Source: Saccharum officinarum (lineage: Eukaryota; Streptophyta; Magnoliopsida; Poales; Poaceae). From it: 64,000 bases of DNA. The notes under the pieces are model-generated. The model searched no databases. It was not told the origin of the DNA and worked only from the letters and a program-made list of their open reading frames with translations. Position 1 is the first letter of the stretch. Every line of letters begins with the position of its first letter. The DNA lies in the NCBI GenBank assembly GCA_020631735.1, contig CM036168.1, positions 97,630,932-97,694,931 on the forward strand, in the 5' to 3' direction. The translations under genes were made by a program, and so were the position numbers. Positions 33,899 through 45,410 of the stretch are shown piece by piece.

Positions 33899-34326
33899 GT
33901 AGCATACACTTCGGGCTCCATGGAGACGGCGAAGTTAAAAACGGGTGAAGCAGCAGGTGAAATTTGAAAAAGGCTAGCGGTCAATCGGTTCCGTTTCTGG
34001 CCTGTATCACAGTCACGATATAACACACGCCCTCCCCGCTCTGACCGCTTTGCCGCTGGGACCACCTCCTGGCCGCGCGTCCGCTACCCAAATTCCCCGC
34101 CACCGCTCCCCTCCCCGGGGAGGCGCCGCACCCTGCCGCCTGGTAATCTCTCGCGACAGCGGCAGCTAGGGCGTCCCAGATCCTCCGCCCATGACTCAGA
34201 CCCTGGCGCCGCGTCCGCTCTCCGAGATAGGGTTTGCTTCTTGCGGCCCCCGGCCTCGGTGAGGTGGGACGGCAAGGGCAAGGCGGCGGGGCGGGGGTGG
34301 AGCTGTGGGGCGCGGCTCGCCGTCGG

Positions 34327-36078
34327 ATGGACGCCGATGAGGCCGCGGGGAGCAGTAGGAGGATGGATCTGAACCTTTACCTCGGTCTTTTCCGCGGCCC
34401 GCGCCCGCGCCGCTCTGACCTCGGCTCCGACCTCGCCCTCAGCACCCCGATGCCCTCCTCTCCTTCGTCCTCCGCCGCTTCCGTCGACGCGCCGCCGCCG
34501 CCGCCGCCGCCTCCGGAGCCCCTGCACCCGCCGTACTCCCCCTCCCGCGCCGACCTCTCCCCTCCGCCGCCGGAGGTGTACTCCCCCTACAACCCCGAAG
34601 ACTCGCCTGTTCCGGATGCGCATCTGTCGTACATGCAGCCTCCGGAACTGCTCACCCCCGGGCCGCGGAACATGCCGCCTCCGGAATCGCTTACTATCTC
34701 GAGGATCCGAGAGGGACTTCGGGAACTCCGGGACGCCCTCCATCCGCCGCCCCCGCCCCCGCTGATGCGGGCCAGCGAACTGCTGGGGTGGGAGGACCGG
34801 CCTTCCTCGTCGACGGCCTCTTCAACTTTCTTCCCAGACACTGCCGACCGGTACAGGCGGCTGCTCGAGCAGACATCCAGCCGGTGGCTTCGCCCGAGGC
34901 GGTTCAGGTCTGACCTTCCACCCCTCAGCTCCGAGGCTCGCCCCTCTGGGCAGGACGCCGCCGAGCCGGTGCCCCAGCATGAGCCTGCAGCTGATGATAC
35001 TAATGAATTAAACAAGGTGGCTGTCAATGGCTCAGAATTAGATGCCTCGCAGGATTTCTCTGAGGAACGTGGCAAGACTGCTGCTGCATTCGAGTGTAAC
35101 ATATGCTTTGAGATGGCTAGTGAGCCGGTTGTCACTTCTTGTGGCCATCTCTTCTGCTGGCCGTGCTTGTACCAGTGGCTGAATGTTTACTCCAACCACA
35201 AGGAATGCCCAGTCTGCAAAGGCGAGGTGACTGAGGCAAATATTACTCCTATATATGGTAGAGGGAATTCGGCTGTAGAGAAGACTGTGGAGGATCGGAA
35301 GCCACCAGGTCCTATAATCCCGCCGAGGCCACATGGAAATCGCCTTGAAAGCTTCAGGCAGCAATTCTATAATATGCGACCTATCTCAAGAGGGCTTGGT
35401 GAGGCGCATGGGATACTGTCATCTTGGAGGCGTCTTCTGGACCAGCAGATTATGAGCAGTGTGAGTAGGTTTGAAGGGCCGTCTGAATCAGCCGCGCAAG
35501 AAGTAAATGAGATTCGCCAACGTGCTCGCCTAAGAGGATTGGCATTGACCACAAGGATGAGAGCAAGGCGGTTGCAAATAGAAGCCCAGATGCGTCCTGA
35601 TGGTTCTTCCACTAACCCTGATAATGGTCTGACAGGAAACAATGCATCAGAATCTCTGACAGGAAACAATGCATCAGGATCATCAAGACGGGGCTCAACA
35701 ACTCGCGTATCAGATGGACTTGAGTTGTTGGAACGCCTTGCTTTTGGCACAGAAAGGCTAGCTAGTGCCATGAGTGACCTTAGAAGAATTGCTTCACCAA
35801 GCCAATATGGAGGGTCTGCTTCATCATCGAATCCTCAAAATAATGAGCCAGCAGTCGATGGAGCTCACATTGCTGGAGCACCTTCTGCAGATCAAGCATC
35901 TAATTCGAGCACTGTTGCAGTGATACAAGGGGATGCTGGTATCTCTGAGAGTGCAGGAGAGCCTAGCAATGCAGGCTCTTCGAGATCCTTGAGGAGGAGA
36001 GGGAGGAGCAATGCCCTAGGTTCATTGGATGTGGATGGTGGAGGCCTCCAACGGAACAAGAGACGCAGAATGAACTGA
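34327..36078 (+). CDS. RING-type (C3HC4) E3 ubiquitin ligase, single exon, 583 aa
   Basis: The start chosen is the ATG opening MDADEAAGSSRRMDLNLYLG, because the MDLNLYLGL block is typical near the N-terminus of this plant family. An in-frame ATG at 34234 would add 31 residues. The RING is at residues 257-297 with C257, C260, C272, H274, C277, C280, C294 and C297. Before it is a proline-rich, low-complexity region encoded by a GCC repeat near 34490. The C-terminal half is Ser/Asn-rich and ends in basic residues NKRRRMN, a possible nuclear signal. No membrane anchor is evident, unlike RMA-type ligases. It resembles the Arabidopsis MUSE1/MUSE2 group from memory, not confirmed. Predicted role: ubiquitin transfer from an E2. 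Confidence 0.88.
   Translation: MDADEAAGSSRRMDLNLYLGLFRGPRPRRSDLGSDLALSTPMPSSPSSSAASVDAPPPPPPPPEPLHPPYSPSRADLSPPPPEVYSPYNPEDSPVPDAHLSYMQPPELLTPGPRNMPPPESLTISRIREGLRELRDALHPPPPPPLMRASELLGWEDRPSSSTASSTFFPDTADRYRRLLEQTSSRWLRPRRFRSDLPPLSSEARPSGQDAAEPVPQHEPAADDTNELNKVAVNGSELDASQDFSEERGKTAAAFECNICFEMASEPVVTSCGHLFCWPCLYQWLNVYSNHKECPVCKGEVTEANITPIYGRGNSAVEKTVEDRKPPGPIIPPRPHGNRLESFRQQFYNMRPISRGLGEAHGILSSWRRLLDQQIMSSVSRFEGPSESAAQEVNEIRQRARLRGLALTTRMRARRLQIEAQMRPDGSSTNPDNGLTGNNASESLTGNNASGSSRRGSTTRVSDGLELLERLAFGTERLASAMSDLRRIASPSQYGGSASSSNPQNNEPAVDGAHIAGAPSADQASNSSTVAVIQGDAGISESAGEPSNAGSSRSLRRRGRSNALGSLDVDGGGLQRNKRRRMN
35630..35676 (+). repeat. Direct repeat inside the RING gene
   Basis: CTGACAGGAAACAATGCATC occurs twice in tandem with a 24-bp period, giving a repeated LTGNNAS segment in the protein. 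Confidence 0.85.
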
Positions 36079-36347
36079 ACCCTCTTGATATCTGTATTTG
36101 TCCCAAATCACACTTGGCCTCCTCTGCTGATTTCAGATGTTGTACTTCATGACTTCAGGTGATATCAGCTGCATTGTAGCATGTTGTAGTTTCGTCTTTT
36201 ATCAGTTCACTAGGTTTCACTGAAACAGTTCCTTGTTCAGTTTGCTCTGTAGCCTGTGCCCCCACCAGTTTCAGAATCGAGGAGTTCTTGCTATCCATAC
36301 AGAGGAAGTTTAACTGTGTTGTCGGAAAGAATTTTCATGTTCATTTA

Positions 36348-36473
36348 GGCCTCGTTCGTTTCATCTGAAATGCCCACCTGGAAAAATTCCTGGCTGGAAT
36401 ACTAGCTAAATTTGTGTAAGTTTCATCAGTTGGAATAATTCCTGGGCTGATTTTGCTGTAACCGAACGGACCC
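36348..36473. mobile_element. MITE just downstream of the RING gene
   Basis: The ends GGCCTCGTTCGTTT and AACCGAACGGACCC are inverted repeats around 126 bp. It lies 270 bp after the stop codon, so it could fall in the 3' UTR. Confidence 0.65.
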
Positions 36474-37276
36474 TTTTGAATGCTCGATTATGCATTTTTT
36501 GCAATACCATTTTGCCAACTGAGGCATTCAACTGGAGGTGTCATTTGTCAACTGATTCTGAGCCACAAAGATCTTTAAACATATTGTGTATGGAATATAG
36601 GAAATGGACTGCATTTGTCGTTTGCCAGATACAGGGTTGATTCCTTTTTTTGGGGGTTCGTCTATAAAGTTATTTTCATTATAATATATGATTCTCTTCA
36701 ATTCTTTCTGAAGGTTCAATTCTATGAGTATGCAATTATTTTAATTGAGCAGGAGAGGAGAGGAGGTAACTGATACTCCTATTACCAATACTAGTCTTCA
36801 GACTGCCTTTGGTAGGCATAGCTATTCTTTAACAAACAGTTATTGACAAGTGGAGACCAATCGACGACAGCAAAGACCCAGTTCAAACACTGCTTTATTT
36901 AAAGATTGTACTCTGTTTTTTCACTATTTTTTCTCCTCGTCCAACAGCCTATTTACTGCCATGAAAATAATCTATTTGACCAGAGAATCTTCCTCAAATC
37001 AAAACTCATATATTTGACTAGGATCACACGAGTACTCCCTCCGTTCCAAGTCAATTAGACTTTTCTAAGAGTATTATACATTCATAGCACATGTAACTAA
37101 CTGCGTCATCCTTGGATTTATTCATAATTTACCTGTGAATTACATTCACAGCTAATAGGGTCAGTGGTAGAAGAGGACCCAAAAAGAAAAGAGGGAGGGG
37201 AGTGTGGCAAGCAAGTGACCGTGGCGTGTAGCTCTATATCGATCTTATTTGTTGTTCGTACATCTACAAAGACACT
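36474..37276. other. Intergenic stretch between convergent RING and NDA genes
   Basis: A lone MITE end (ACTCCCTCCGTTCCAAG) lies near 37032. Otherwise nothing is recognised; 3' UTRs of both genes probably extend in. Confidence 0.5.
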
Positions 37277-40200
37277 CTAGATTCTACTTATGTCCCGGCC
37301 AAATAAGAGTGTGGTCAGCCAATTGATAGCCACATAGAACCTATTCCTCCAGCTAATAACACGGGTTAAGTATGCCGAGCGCCAGATGAACCAGCAGCTC
37401 ACAAATCCTGCAAGAGATATCCCTCTTGACTCCTGCCGATAGAAAAATAAATTTGTTTTAGTAAACCCACGATCAGCTAGTAAACTGTCAAAGCTTGCAA
37501 ATAGAGAACATCGACCAATAACTGACCTTGCTTTGCCTCAGATCCACTAGAGCTTTGTATCTTCCAACAGTTGCCATGCTCCCTAGATGCTTGTACACAA
37601 AGGGTGGACCCAGATCTGCTTCAGTCTCAGAGTTTGCATGCCCTCCTCCAGCTTTCGGCCCTGTTCTGCTGGTCATGTTTCGGCTTGTTTCAGCTTGTTT
37701 CAGCTTATTCTCTCTCACAGAACACTATTGAATCAGCCGAAATCAGCCGGCTTTTATACTAGCCGAACTAACCCTTCATGACATGATTGAGCAGGCTTGC
37801 CAGGTACTTGCCTTGTCGTTCCGCAACCTGCTCATGGGTAAAAGTAAAAGAGTTATTTAACATCTCTTCTGAAACAAAACAAAGGAATCACAGAATCGCA
37901 AAAGGGCGAGTGGAAAAAAATATCTTGCTCAACAGCATTTCTTCTGAATGTAAACAACTGAATCATATAAATACGGAAGTGGAACAGAAATATCTGCAAC
38001 CCAATTTTTCATGTATATCCCTTCATTTGTTTCTTTTCCAAATCTGTTTTTTCCCAGTGCTTCAGAAACCAATGCAGGGTGGCCATACCGCCATAGTAGC
38101 ATGCAAATGTTCTGTGACTGACTTGTACTGCAGCAAGAAGCATGAGACTACCTGAGCTAAAGCAGGGAGAACTTCCTTGCCGGTGCTCTTGAGAAATCCA
38201 CTGCAGTCACCAATGGCATAAACATCCCGAACAGAAGGGACACGTAACCACTCATTGACACCGATCCTGTCAACATTGAAAAACATTGTAAAGATCCTAG
38301 AACAGGACAGTAATATGGCATCAGTATTTGCTTCAAAGTTCAAACACATAATACCCACACAAACTACACAAGATAATTTGCGTGCAGATTATTTAACTTG
38401 CAGCCCAGTCAGTATATGATGGCACATAGACATACAGTTACTCGTAAAAATGTCTGTACACAGACATAAACATGCATAACTGACTCAATACATGATGCTC
38501 ACAGACACTAAAGAATTATACCTTCCACCAGGTGACTTAGGAAATGGCAACGACTTAACGAATGGTGAAGCACCAACTCCGGTGGACCATACCAGTAAAC
38601 CATAAGGAACTTCCTCTCCATTGTCAAGAATTATTTTGTTGGGCTGTACATCCTTAACAATTCCTTGCACAAGCCTAACACCTGACTGGTGGGTGAACAT
38701 ACACAAACGATTTATTTTTCAGATGCCAAATAATATGAGAAAGAACAACATCCAAACCATTAGCAGATATATCACACCCATATGCTATGTGATTGTCAGT
38801 GCGCTATATTTGGAAATCTGCAGTTTCAAAACCTTTGGTCTGTTGAAGCCTTGTAGGCAAAAGTGACATGACATTATGCAGAGAAGAAACTGTTAACCTT
38901 AATTAGTTGGTTTATAGCATATTGCCTGAGCCGAACATCGAATGATGACAATATCTCATTTGCCTGAAATGATAAGAGCAAATTAACTGATATCAGAGTG
39001 CTCAGTTAAAAAAAATAAACGGTAAACTAGAAAAACAACAGCACAAACCTCAATCAGGGTCACATGGATATAATCCTTCACATGTGAATAACGTTGTTTG
39101 ACATCTCGTAAAATAAAATCACTAAGTTCACCACTAAATTCCACCCCTGTTGGACCACCTCCAACAACAACACAGTGCAATAGTCTGCGCTTTTCTTCTT
39201 CTGAAATTCCTGTTTAGTCATATTGCATCGGTCTATCAGTGCTTAACAATACTCAAGTGGATATTTAGGTGTGAGGAGACAAGATATTTATGGTTTTTCA
39301 TAGCCAAGCAATTAAGTCCCCACCTGGTTGTATTCTAGATTCTACTTGATCAGGCAATTATAAAATAGAACATCACTAAGAAAGTAAGAACAAGAAATAG
39401 TGTGTGCTCATAGAAGTTTTGTTCCAGTGAGAGGTGGTTAGCACATGTAGTATGCCGAAAAAGTAAGCTAAAGCAAGCATACCAGGGACATCAGACAACA
39501 TCAGATTAAGGAGGAGCCGTCTCCGAATCTCTTGAGCATGGTGAACTTCGCGAAGAAAGATTGCATGGTCGGTAACACCATGTATCCCAAAAGTTGATGC
39601 CTCAGCTCCACAGGCAAAAACCAACTTGTCATAAGCAACCTTGAATTTCCATGGCTCCAAGGAATCTTTCTCACCATCTGTAACTGTTTCGCAATCAATC
39701 TAAATGAAAAAGGAGGTGAATAAATAGACAGAACAGAACTGCTGCAGATAGAAAAACAAAAGTTGGGAAGCAAATGTCCATGTAGCATCACTGTATCAGT
39801 TAGACATGTAATGTTAATACAGGGTATTTATCTATATACTAGACCAAAGTAGATGGTAACTTTGTAAAACATCATATCTTTGTGCAACTCTTTGAAATGC
39901 ATCAACCTTTGATCCAGAAAAATTCCGAAGCGAGTTAAGAAGCTATGCGCACATTACTTAATGGTGCCAAATGAACTAGAACAATGATGAAGCATGTACA
40001 TAATGTGGATCATCATCTTTGCAGACATACAGGACATGATGAGTGGTGTCACTCATGCATTGTAAGAGTTTTTGGTTCAAGGGAAACGAAAACGATCCAA
40101 GGCTTGCACGGTACAGAAAAGATCCACACTAACCATAGTGTTGAACGAGTCAGAACAAATAATTGATCTTGAACATTGTACTTCAATGTTAAAAAGTTGT

Positions 40201-41471
40201 GGCAAAAGACCACTTTCTCTACAGACTGCTAGGCTGCTGAACATGTTCATGAATTCATGGTGTATAGATGAGTAAAGCTAAGATTTCTCCTTTTTCTCCA
40301 GACCTGTACCCAATTAACCCCAGCCCTCGTTTAGATCACAGAATAGGAGAGAAAAACACTGTATCAGAATTCCTGTAGCATTTCGTTTGTATTTGGTAAA
40401 AATTATCCAAATTTTGACTAACTAAGCTTAAAATGTTCGTCTCGCAAAGTACAACAAAACTGTGCAATTAGTTTTTGATTTCATCAACATTTAGTACTCG
40501 ATGCATTTACCGATATTTTGATGTGACGGGGAATCTTCTTTTTGCATAGTGAAATTTGGGGGAGAATTATGGGAACTAAACAAGGCCCCAGACACACCAC
40601 CAGTATGTACTGAAAAGGTAGAAAGCTGATATGCAGAGTACTAGCATAAATGCCCTTTTAGCATTTCTCCAAGAATCTGGGAACACTGAGACCCGCACAC
40701 ACATGTGTGAAAGCAACAGCAATTGGTAGGATCATCGACTCGCACGGTCACACCTAAGCGGGGAGGGGGCGGGGATCTCACAGTGTGGCCATCGGGGTCA
40801 ACGCCGGTGCAACGGGCGAGGAGGAAGTAGGAGCCCGGCGACTTGGACACGGCGGGCTGGATGCGCGCGACCGGCTCGGCGACGGAGCGGAACTCGAGCG
40901 TGCCGACGCAGGTGGAGGCGAGCAGCGGCGTGAACACCATGTGGTTGCGCGGGGCGACGCAGACCACGTCGTAGCCTTTCGTGTCGAGGTCCTTCATGAG
41001 CCGAGACCCCGCCCACCCTGTCCCCAGCACCACCACCCTGGCCTTCTCCCCCTTCGCCGTCGGCGTCGGCCCCAGTCCAGAGAACCCCTTCGCCGCTTCG
41101 TCCCGCGTACCCGCAGCCGCCGCCCCAGCGGCGGCGGTGGAGCAGGGCGACCAAGGTTGTTGGTGGTGGTGGCGGTAAGCGAAAGCGCCCGGGCCCGCGC
41201 GGCCGCGGCGGGTGAGCGAGCGGAGCAGGGAGGAGGCGCCATGTCTGGCGGACGCTACCGCGCGAGAGATGTGAAGCGCGGTGACCACAGCGAGAAGTGA
41301 GGCGACTTTTTTTAAAAAAAAAATCGAGAAGTGAGGCGACTTAACGAGCGCATTTCGTTGGACGCCGCCCGTGGCGGGTGGGTCGGCGGCCGGGCCGGTG
41401 GTCCCGTTCGATCCGCAGGCGGCAGCCCTGAGAGATCGGAGTGGCGTGGATGGCGCTGGCCGTCGGATCAT
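37277..41471 (-). CDS. Internal alternative NAD(P)H-ubiquinone oxidoreductase (NDA type), 8 exons, disrupted by a MITE
   Basis: Exons in plus coordinates, 5' to 3' on the minus strand: 40782-41471, 39483-39699, 39049-39209, 38898-38963, 38522-38685, 38152-38266, 37527-37827, 37277-37432. The protein has two dinucleotide-binding folds ([12 protein letters not shown] in exon 1; [15 protein letters not shown] in exon 3) and the [14 protein letters not shown] and YAIGDCSGF motifs. It ends in SRI, the peroxisomal PTS1 reported for plant NDA proteins. Family role: rotenone-insensitive, non-pumping NADH oxidation on the inner face of the mitochondrial inner membrane. There is no EF-hand, so it is not NDB. 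A MITE in exon 7 gives a TAG at 37768-37770 unless spliced out. The start is uncertain: the in-frame ATG at 41471 gives about 76 extra residues, while the expected start near 41240 has an ATG in another frame. Confidence 0.82.
37657..37774. mobile_element. 118-bp MITE inside NDA coding exon 7
   Basis: The ends GGCCCTGTTCTGCTGG and CTAGCCGAACTAACCC are imperfect inverted repeats. TTC is duplicated at 37654-37656 and 37775-37777. Deleting the element and one TTC restores an uninterrupted codon series in the gene (minus strand ATG AAA GCT), giving the expected [14 protein letters not shown]. The 3-bp duplication suggests PIF/Harbinger affinity. Related sequence occurs at 26032-26140. Confidence 0.88.
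37661..37772 (-). other. Candidate new intron created by the MITE
   Basis: On the minus strand a donor GG^GTTAGT begins 2 bases into the MITE, and an acceptor AACAG^GG lies 4 bases before its end. Removing these 112 bases joins the flanks in frame and adds only three codons (Gly-Pro-Lys). CTGAT and CTGAA branch-like boxes are present, but the polypyrimidine tract is poor. This is a prediction without transcript evidence. Confidence 0.35.
40322..40590. mobile_element. MITE in NDA intron 1
   Basis: The ends CCCTCGTTTAGATCAC and GGGAACTAAACAAGGCC are inverted. The interior includes CTGTAGCATTTCGTTTG and GTTCGTCTCGCAAAGTAC, typical of a widespread grass MITE family. Confidence 0.7.
41289..41342. 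repeat. Short direct duplication near the NDA 5' end
   Basis: CGAGAAGTGAGGCGACTT occurs twice, separated by a T/A run of about 18 bases, as if formed by a small insertion or slippage. It falls in the N-terminal extension frame of NDA. Confidence 0.8.
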
Positions 41472-41529
41472 CTCTTGACTGACCTGATCGGTGAGCTGCA
41501 GGGGCGGTCGTTCTAGATCGACCAGAGAC

Positions 41530-41755
41530 TTAGTTTCTAAAATTTTTCAAGTCCGTTACATCGAATCTTTGAACGAATACATAAAATATTAAATATAGAT
41601 AAAAAATAAAATTAATTACACAGTTTAGACGAAATTCACAAGATGAATCTTTTAAGTCTAATTAGACTATGATTAAACACTAATTATCAAATAACAACGA
41701 AAATACTACGGTATCATTCAAAAAAAATCGCGAACTAAACAGACCGCAAGCCGCT
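41530..41755. mobile_element. Diverged MITE between NDA and SufB
   Basis: It contains ATTAAATATAGATAAAAAA, GATGAATCTTTTAAGTCTAA and ATTAGACTATGATTAAACAC, diverged forms of the MITE at 5018-5243. It ends CGAACTAAACAGACCGC. It lies in the shared 5' region of the two divergent genes. Confidence 0.6.
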
Positions 41756-42091
41756 TTCGCCGCCGCGTTTGCGGTGAGCCGGTGAGCAGAATTGGACGAC
41801 TTCTCCCCCGAAATCTCCGAGATTATCTGGACACCGCCACGCGTCGCGAACCACATCCACCAGTGCCGTGCTCTGCCTCTCGGCCGCCACACGACCCCTC
41901 CCTCACCCGCGTAGCCCTGCCCGGACCGCGCCCACCAACGCCGGCCTCCCACGCGCCCCCTACACGCGTGCGGGCATCGTGCACCAGTTCCACGGCTCCA
42001 CCCACTCAACAATCCCCGGTTGCCACGGTCTCGGTCTCAGCCTCTCTCCCCATCCCCAATTCGCTTTGCGCTCCGCCCCGGCCGCCGCACC

Positions 42092-44916
42092 ATGGCCGCC
42101 TCCACCTCGCTCTTCTCGCCGTGCGCCCTTACCTCCAAGCTCGGGGTAGGGCACGCGTCCTATGGCTCCGGACGCCGCTCCAACGTGCGCCGGCGCGGCC
42201 GCCTCTCGGTGGTGGCCGTACAGACGGGCCCGCAGAAGCCGTCTCCGTCGTCGTCCCAGGCCGCCGCGGTGGAGGATGAGGCGGACGCGCTGCAGAAGCT
42301 TCTGAAGAGGGAGTACAAGTACGGGTTCGTCTCCGACTTCGAGTCCTTCTCCATCCCCAAGGGGCTGTCGGAGGCCACCGTCCGCCGCATCTCGGAGCTC
42401 AAGGCGGAGCCGGCGTGGATGCTGGACTTCCGCCTCGCCGCCTACCGCCGATTCCTCACCATGGTCGAGCCCACCTGGAGCGACAACGAGTACGCGCCCG
42501 TGGACTTGCAGTCTATCTGCTACTACTCCGCGCCCAAAACCAAGCCCAAGCTCAATAGCCTCGACGAGGTCGACCCGGAGCTGCTCAAGACCTTCGACCG
42601 CCTCGGCATCCCGCTCACCGAGCAGAAGCGCCTCACCAATGTCGCCGTCGACGCCGTCATCGACTCCACCTCCATCGCAACCACCCACCGCGAGGCGCTC
42701 ATGGCCAAGGGAGTCATCTTCTGCTCCATCTCCGAGGCCATCCGCGAGTACCCGGACCTTGTCAGGCGCTACCTCGGCAGCGTCGTACCGCCGGGCGACA
42801 ACTACTATGCCGCCCTCAATTCAGCGGTGTTCAGCGACGGATCCTTCTGCTACGTGCCCAAGGACACGGTCTGCCCCATGGAAATCTCCACCTACTTCAG
42901 GATCAACGACAAGGAGACCGGCCAGTTTGAGAGGACTCTGATTGTGGCCGATGAGAGAAGCACGGTTAGCTATTTGGAAGGCTGCACTGCACCGGCATAC
43001 GACTCGAATCAGCTCCATGCTGCGGTTGTGGAGCTTGTGTGTGAGGAGGGGGCAGAGATTAAGTACTCCACGGTGCAGAATTGGTACTCTGGTGATGAGG
43101 AGGGGAAAGGAGGCATTTATAACTTTGTGACGAAGAGGGGACGGTGCAAAGGGCGGGGTTCGAAGATCTCATGGACGCAGGTTGAGACAGGATCTGCTAT
43201 TACATGGAAGTACCCAAGCGTCGAGCTCGTCGGGGATGACAGTGTTGGAGAATTCTACTCGGTTGCGCTTACAAAGGATTGCCAGCAAGCAGACACAGGG
43301 ACGAAGATGATCCACAAGGGGAAGAACTCACGCAGCCGGATTATATCCAAGGGCATCTCTGCAGGGAAGTCAAGGAATTGCTACCGTGGCTTGGTCCTGA
43401 TGAACTCGAGTGCGGAGAATGCTTATAATTCTTCACAGTGTGACTCATTGCTGATTGGGGATAATGCGGCTGCGAACACCTATCCCACCATTCAGGTAAT
43501 TGACTCTTCCCTTCTGCAATGTTTGACATGTAAGGTTCAATTACAGTGTCTAGACTGATATGACAAGCTTTCAGTGCTCTGTTATTCTACGTGTAAATAA
43601 TTACCTTCCATGCACATGTTATGAAGCATATAGACTCAGCTTAAAATTGGCACTTAGGAATAAAATCTGATGATTTGATTAATTCGAAGGTACTGTATAA
43701 TCACCTTAGCATGAACAAAATTGAATTTAATTATATTTCTACAAGGATTATGTTGACACATATTTACCATGTTAATGCTGCTGTCTTCTAAGATGGTCCT
43801 TTACCTACTAGCAAACTGTTGATCTAGCCTTATAAGTTTGCAGCAGTAAGGAAAGAAGGGAAAGCTAGAAATGTTTGCATTTGTTGACGGAGAAACATAA
43901 ACATTGCTTTGATGTTAAATTTAATAGGAAAATTGATGTTATATTATAAATGCTATATAATCAGGATATATTTATTTTGATGTTTGTAACTTAAATCATA
44001 TTGTCTTCATAACTCCAGATTCTTTCTTTTAGGTAGACATAGTGCAAACTTTGATATGACTCTTGAAAATCAAGGATTGTACTTGTGTGCTGTTGCAGTA
44101 TACTTGATGACTTAATCGTTAGGATTTGATATACTTGATGACTTAATCATGAAGTATATGGTTTTCAGTTAGTACTTATCTAGCAGTGAAATACATGACC
44201 ATGAGTTCGTAGTTGCATCAAAGGCATCTACTTCAAGATTTGATGGCCAAATCTCTATTCAGTTGATTTAGTGTGAGATTTTAATTATAGTGTCTCTCTG
44301 ATGTCACTTAAAAAAATCAAGTGATAAAAAATATGTGGTTTTTGGAAAATGCAATTGCAACTGAGATGCATGGTTTGAACTTTGAAGTTTAGTGCTAAGG
44401 AAGGTTCAATCATCGTGGAGATGGAACAAGATGCCTGTGTTCTTTCTCTCATATCCTATGAATCCGCAATACATGAGTAATTATATGTAATTTAGTGGCA
44501 AACACAAGTTGTCTTGTCACTGGCAAGCTAGTGGTGTTTACGCTCTTGCATTCTAATGAACCAAACACTCAGAACATGACATCCTCTAGTACCATTAGTC
44601 CTTGAATTTCATCCTAGCATGGATTCAGGGTCCATTCTGAACATAGTTTTTTTCCACCTTCTGCCCTATCAATGTGACAAAACTTTGTTGATAACAGGTG
44701 GGTTGCACTAGTGGCCGTGTTGAGCATGAGGCAAGCACTTCCAAAATCGGAGAGGATCAGCTATTTTATTTCCAGCAAAGAGGGGTAGATCATGAAAAGG
44801 CTGTTGCCGCCATGATTGGTGGATTCTGCAGATCTGTTTTCGAGCATCTTCCCTATGAGTTCGCACAGGAGGTGGACGCACTCATGAACCTGAAACTTGA
44901 AGGATCAGTTGGCTAA
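42092..44916 (+). CDS. SUFB: Plastid Fe-S cluster assembly scaffold SufB, 2 exons, 540 aa
   Basis: The join is 42092-43495 and 44698-44916. The start is the ATG opening [18 protein letters not shown], a Ser/Ala-rich plastid transit peptide; an upstream in-frame ATG at 42020 would add 24 residues. The mature part aligns with SufB throughout ([65 protein letters not shown]). Residues known to be important in E. coli SufB are kept: Cys450 in QCDSLL (Cys405 there) and the VEHEAS segment with His478/Glu479. Function: with SufC and SufD it forms the SUF scaffold that builds Fe-S clusters in plastids. The single intron is 1202 bp. It is divergently arranged with NDA. Confidence 0.95.
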
Positions 44917-45270
44917 TTTGTTGGCTCAGCGACTGCGTGTAATACTCCATGACAGCCAGTTACCTAGAAAATCCATGTGTACAGCAGTACGAGAAGAATA
45001 AAGTGCACGATATATATACATTTCCTGGCTTGTTGTAATACTGAATGTTGATGGCCTATGGCAATTGGCAACGAAGATAGCAGTTGTGCCTGCTCGTCTT
45101 CTGTTTGCCCAGTTTTTGCTACTGCTGTAAGCGAGCTCACATGGCTTGCCTGTACAAGAATGGAAATCAATGTGTTGGCGCTATAGAACTCCGGACTCGT
45201 ACCATGCATCATTTCTGATCCTATTCTTGTTTTGGAGAGTCATTTGTGCCAACGGAAACAATGGCTAGCG

Positions 45271-45410
45271 TTTACATGTATCATTTCGTGTCAGGCAATG
45301 GTATCAGGTATTTAGGGCTTTTACATGTATCATTTCGTGTCAGGCGATGGTATCAGGTATTTAGGGCTTTTACAATTTACATGTATCATTTCGTGTCAGG
45401 CGATGGTAAC
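45271..45410. repeat. 49-bp tandem repeat, 2.7 copies, downstream of SufB
   Basis: The unit begins TTTACATGTATCATTTCGTG and repeats at 45271, 45320 and 45376 with one or two differences. A 7-base partial unit separates copies 2 and 3. Confidence 0.85.

Noticed and set aside
34084..34743. 219-codon minus-strand frame
   Set aside because: Antisense of the RING gene leader and proline-rich region; Arg/Gly low complexity.
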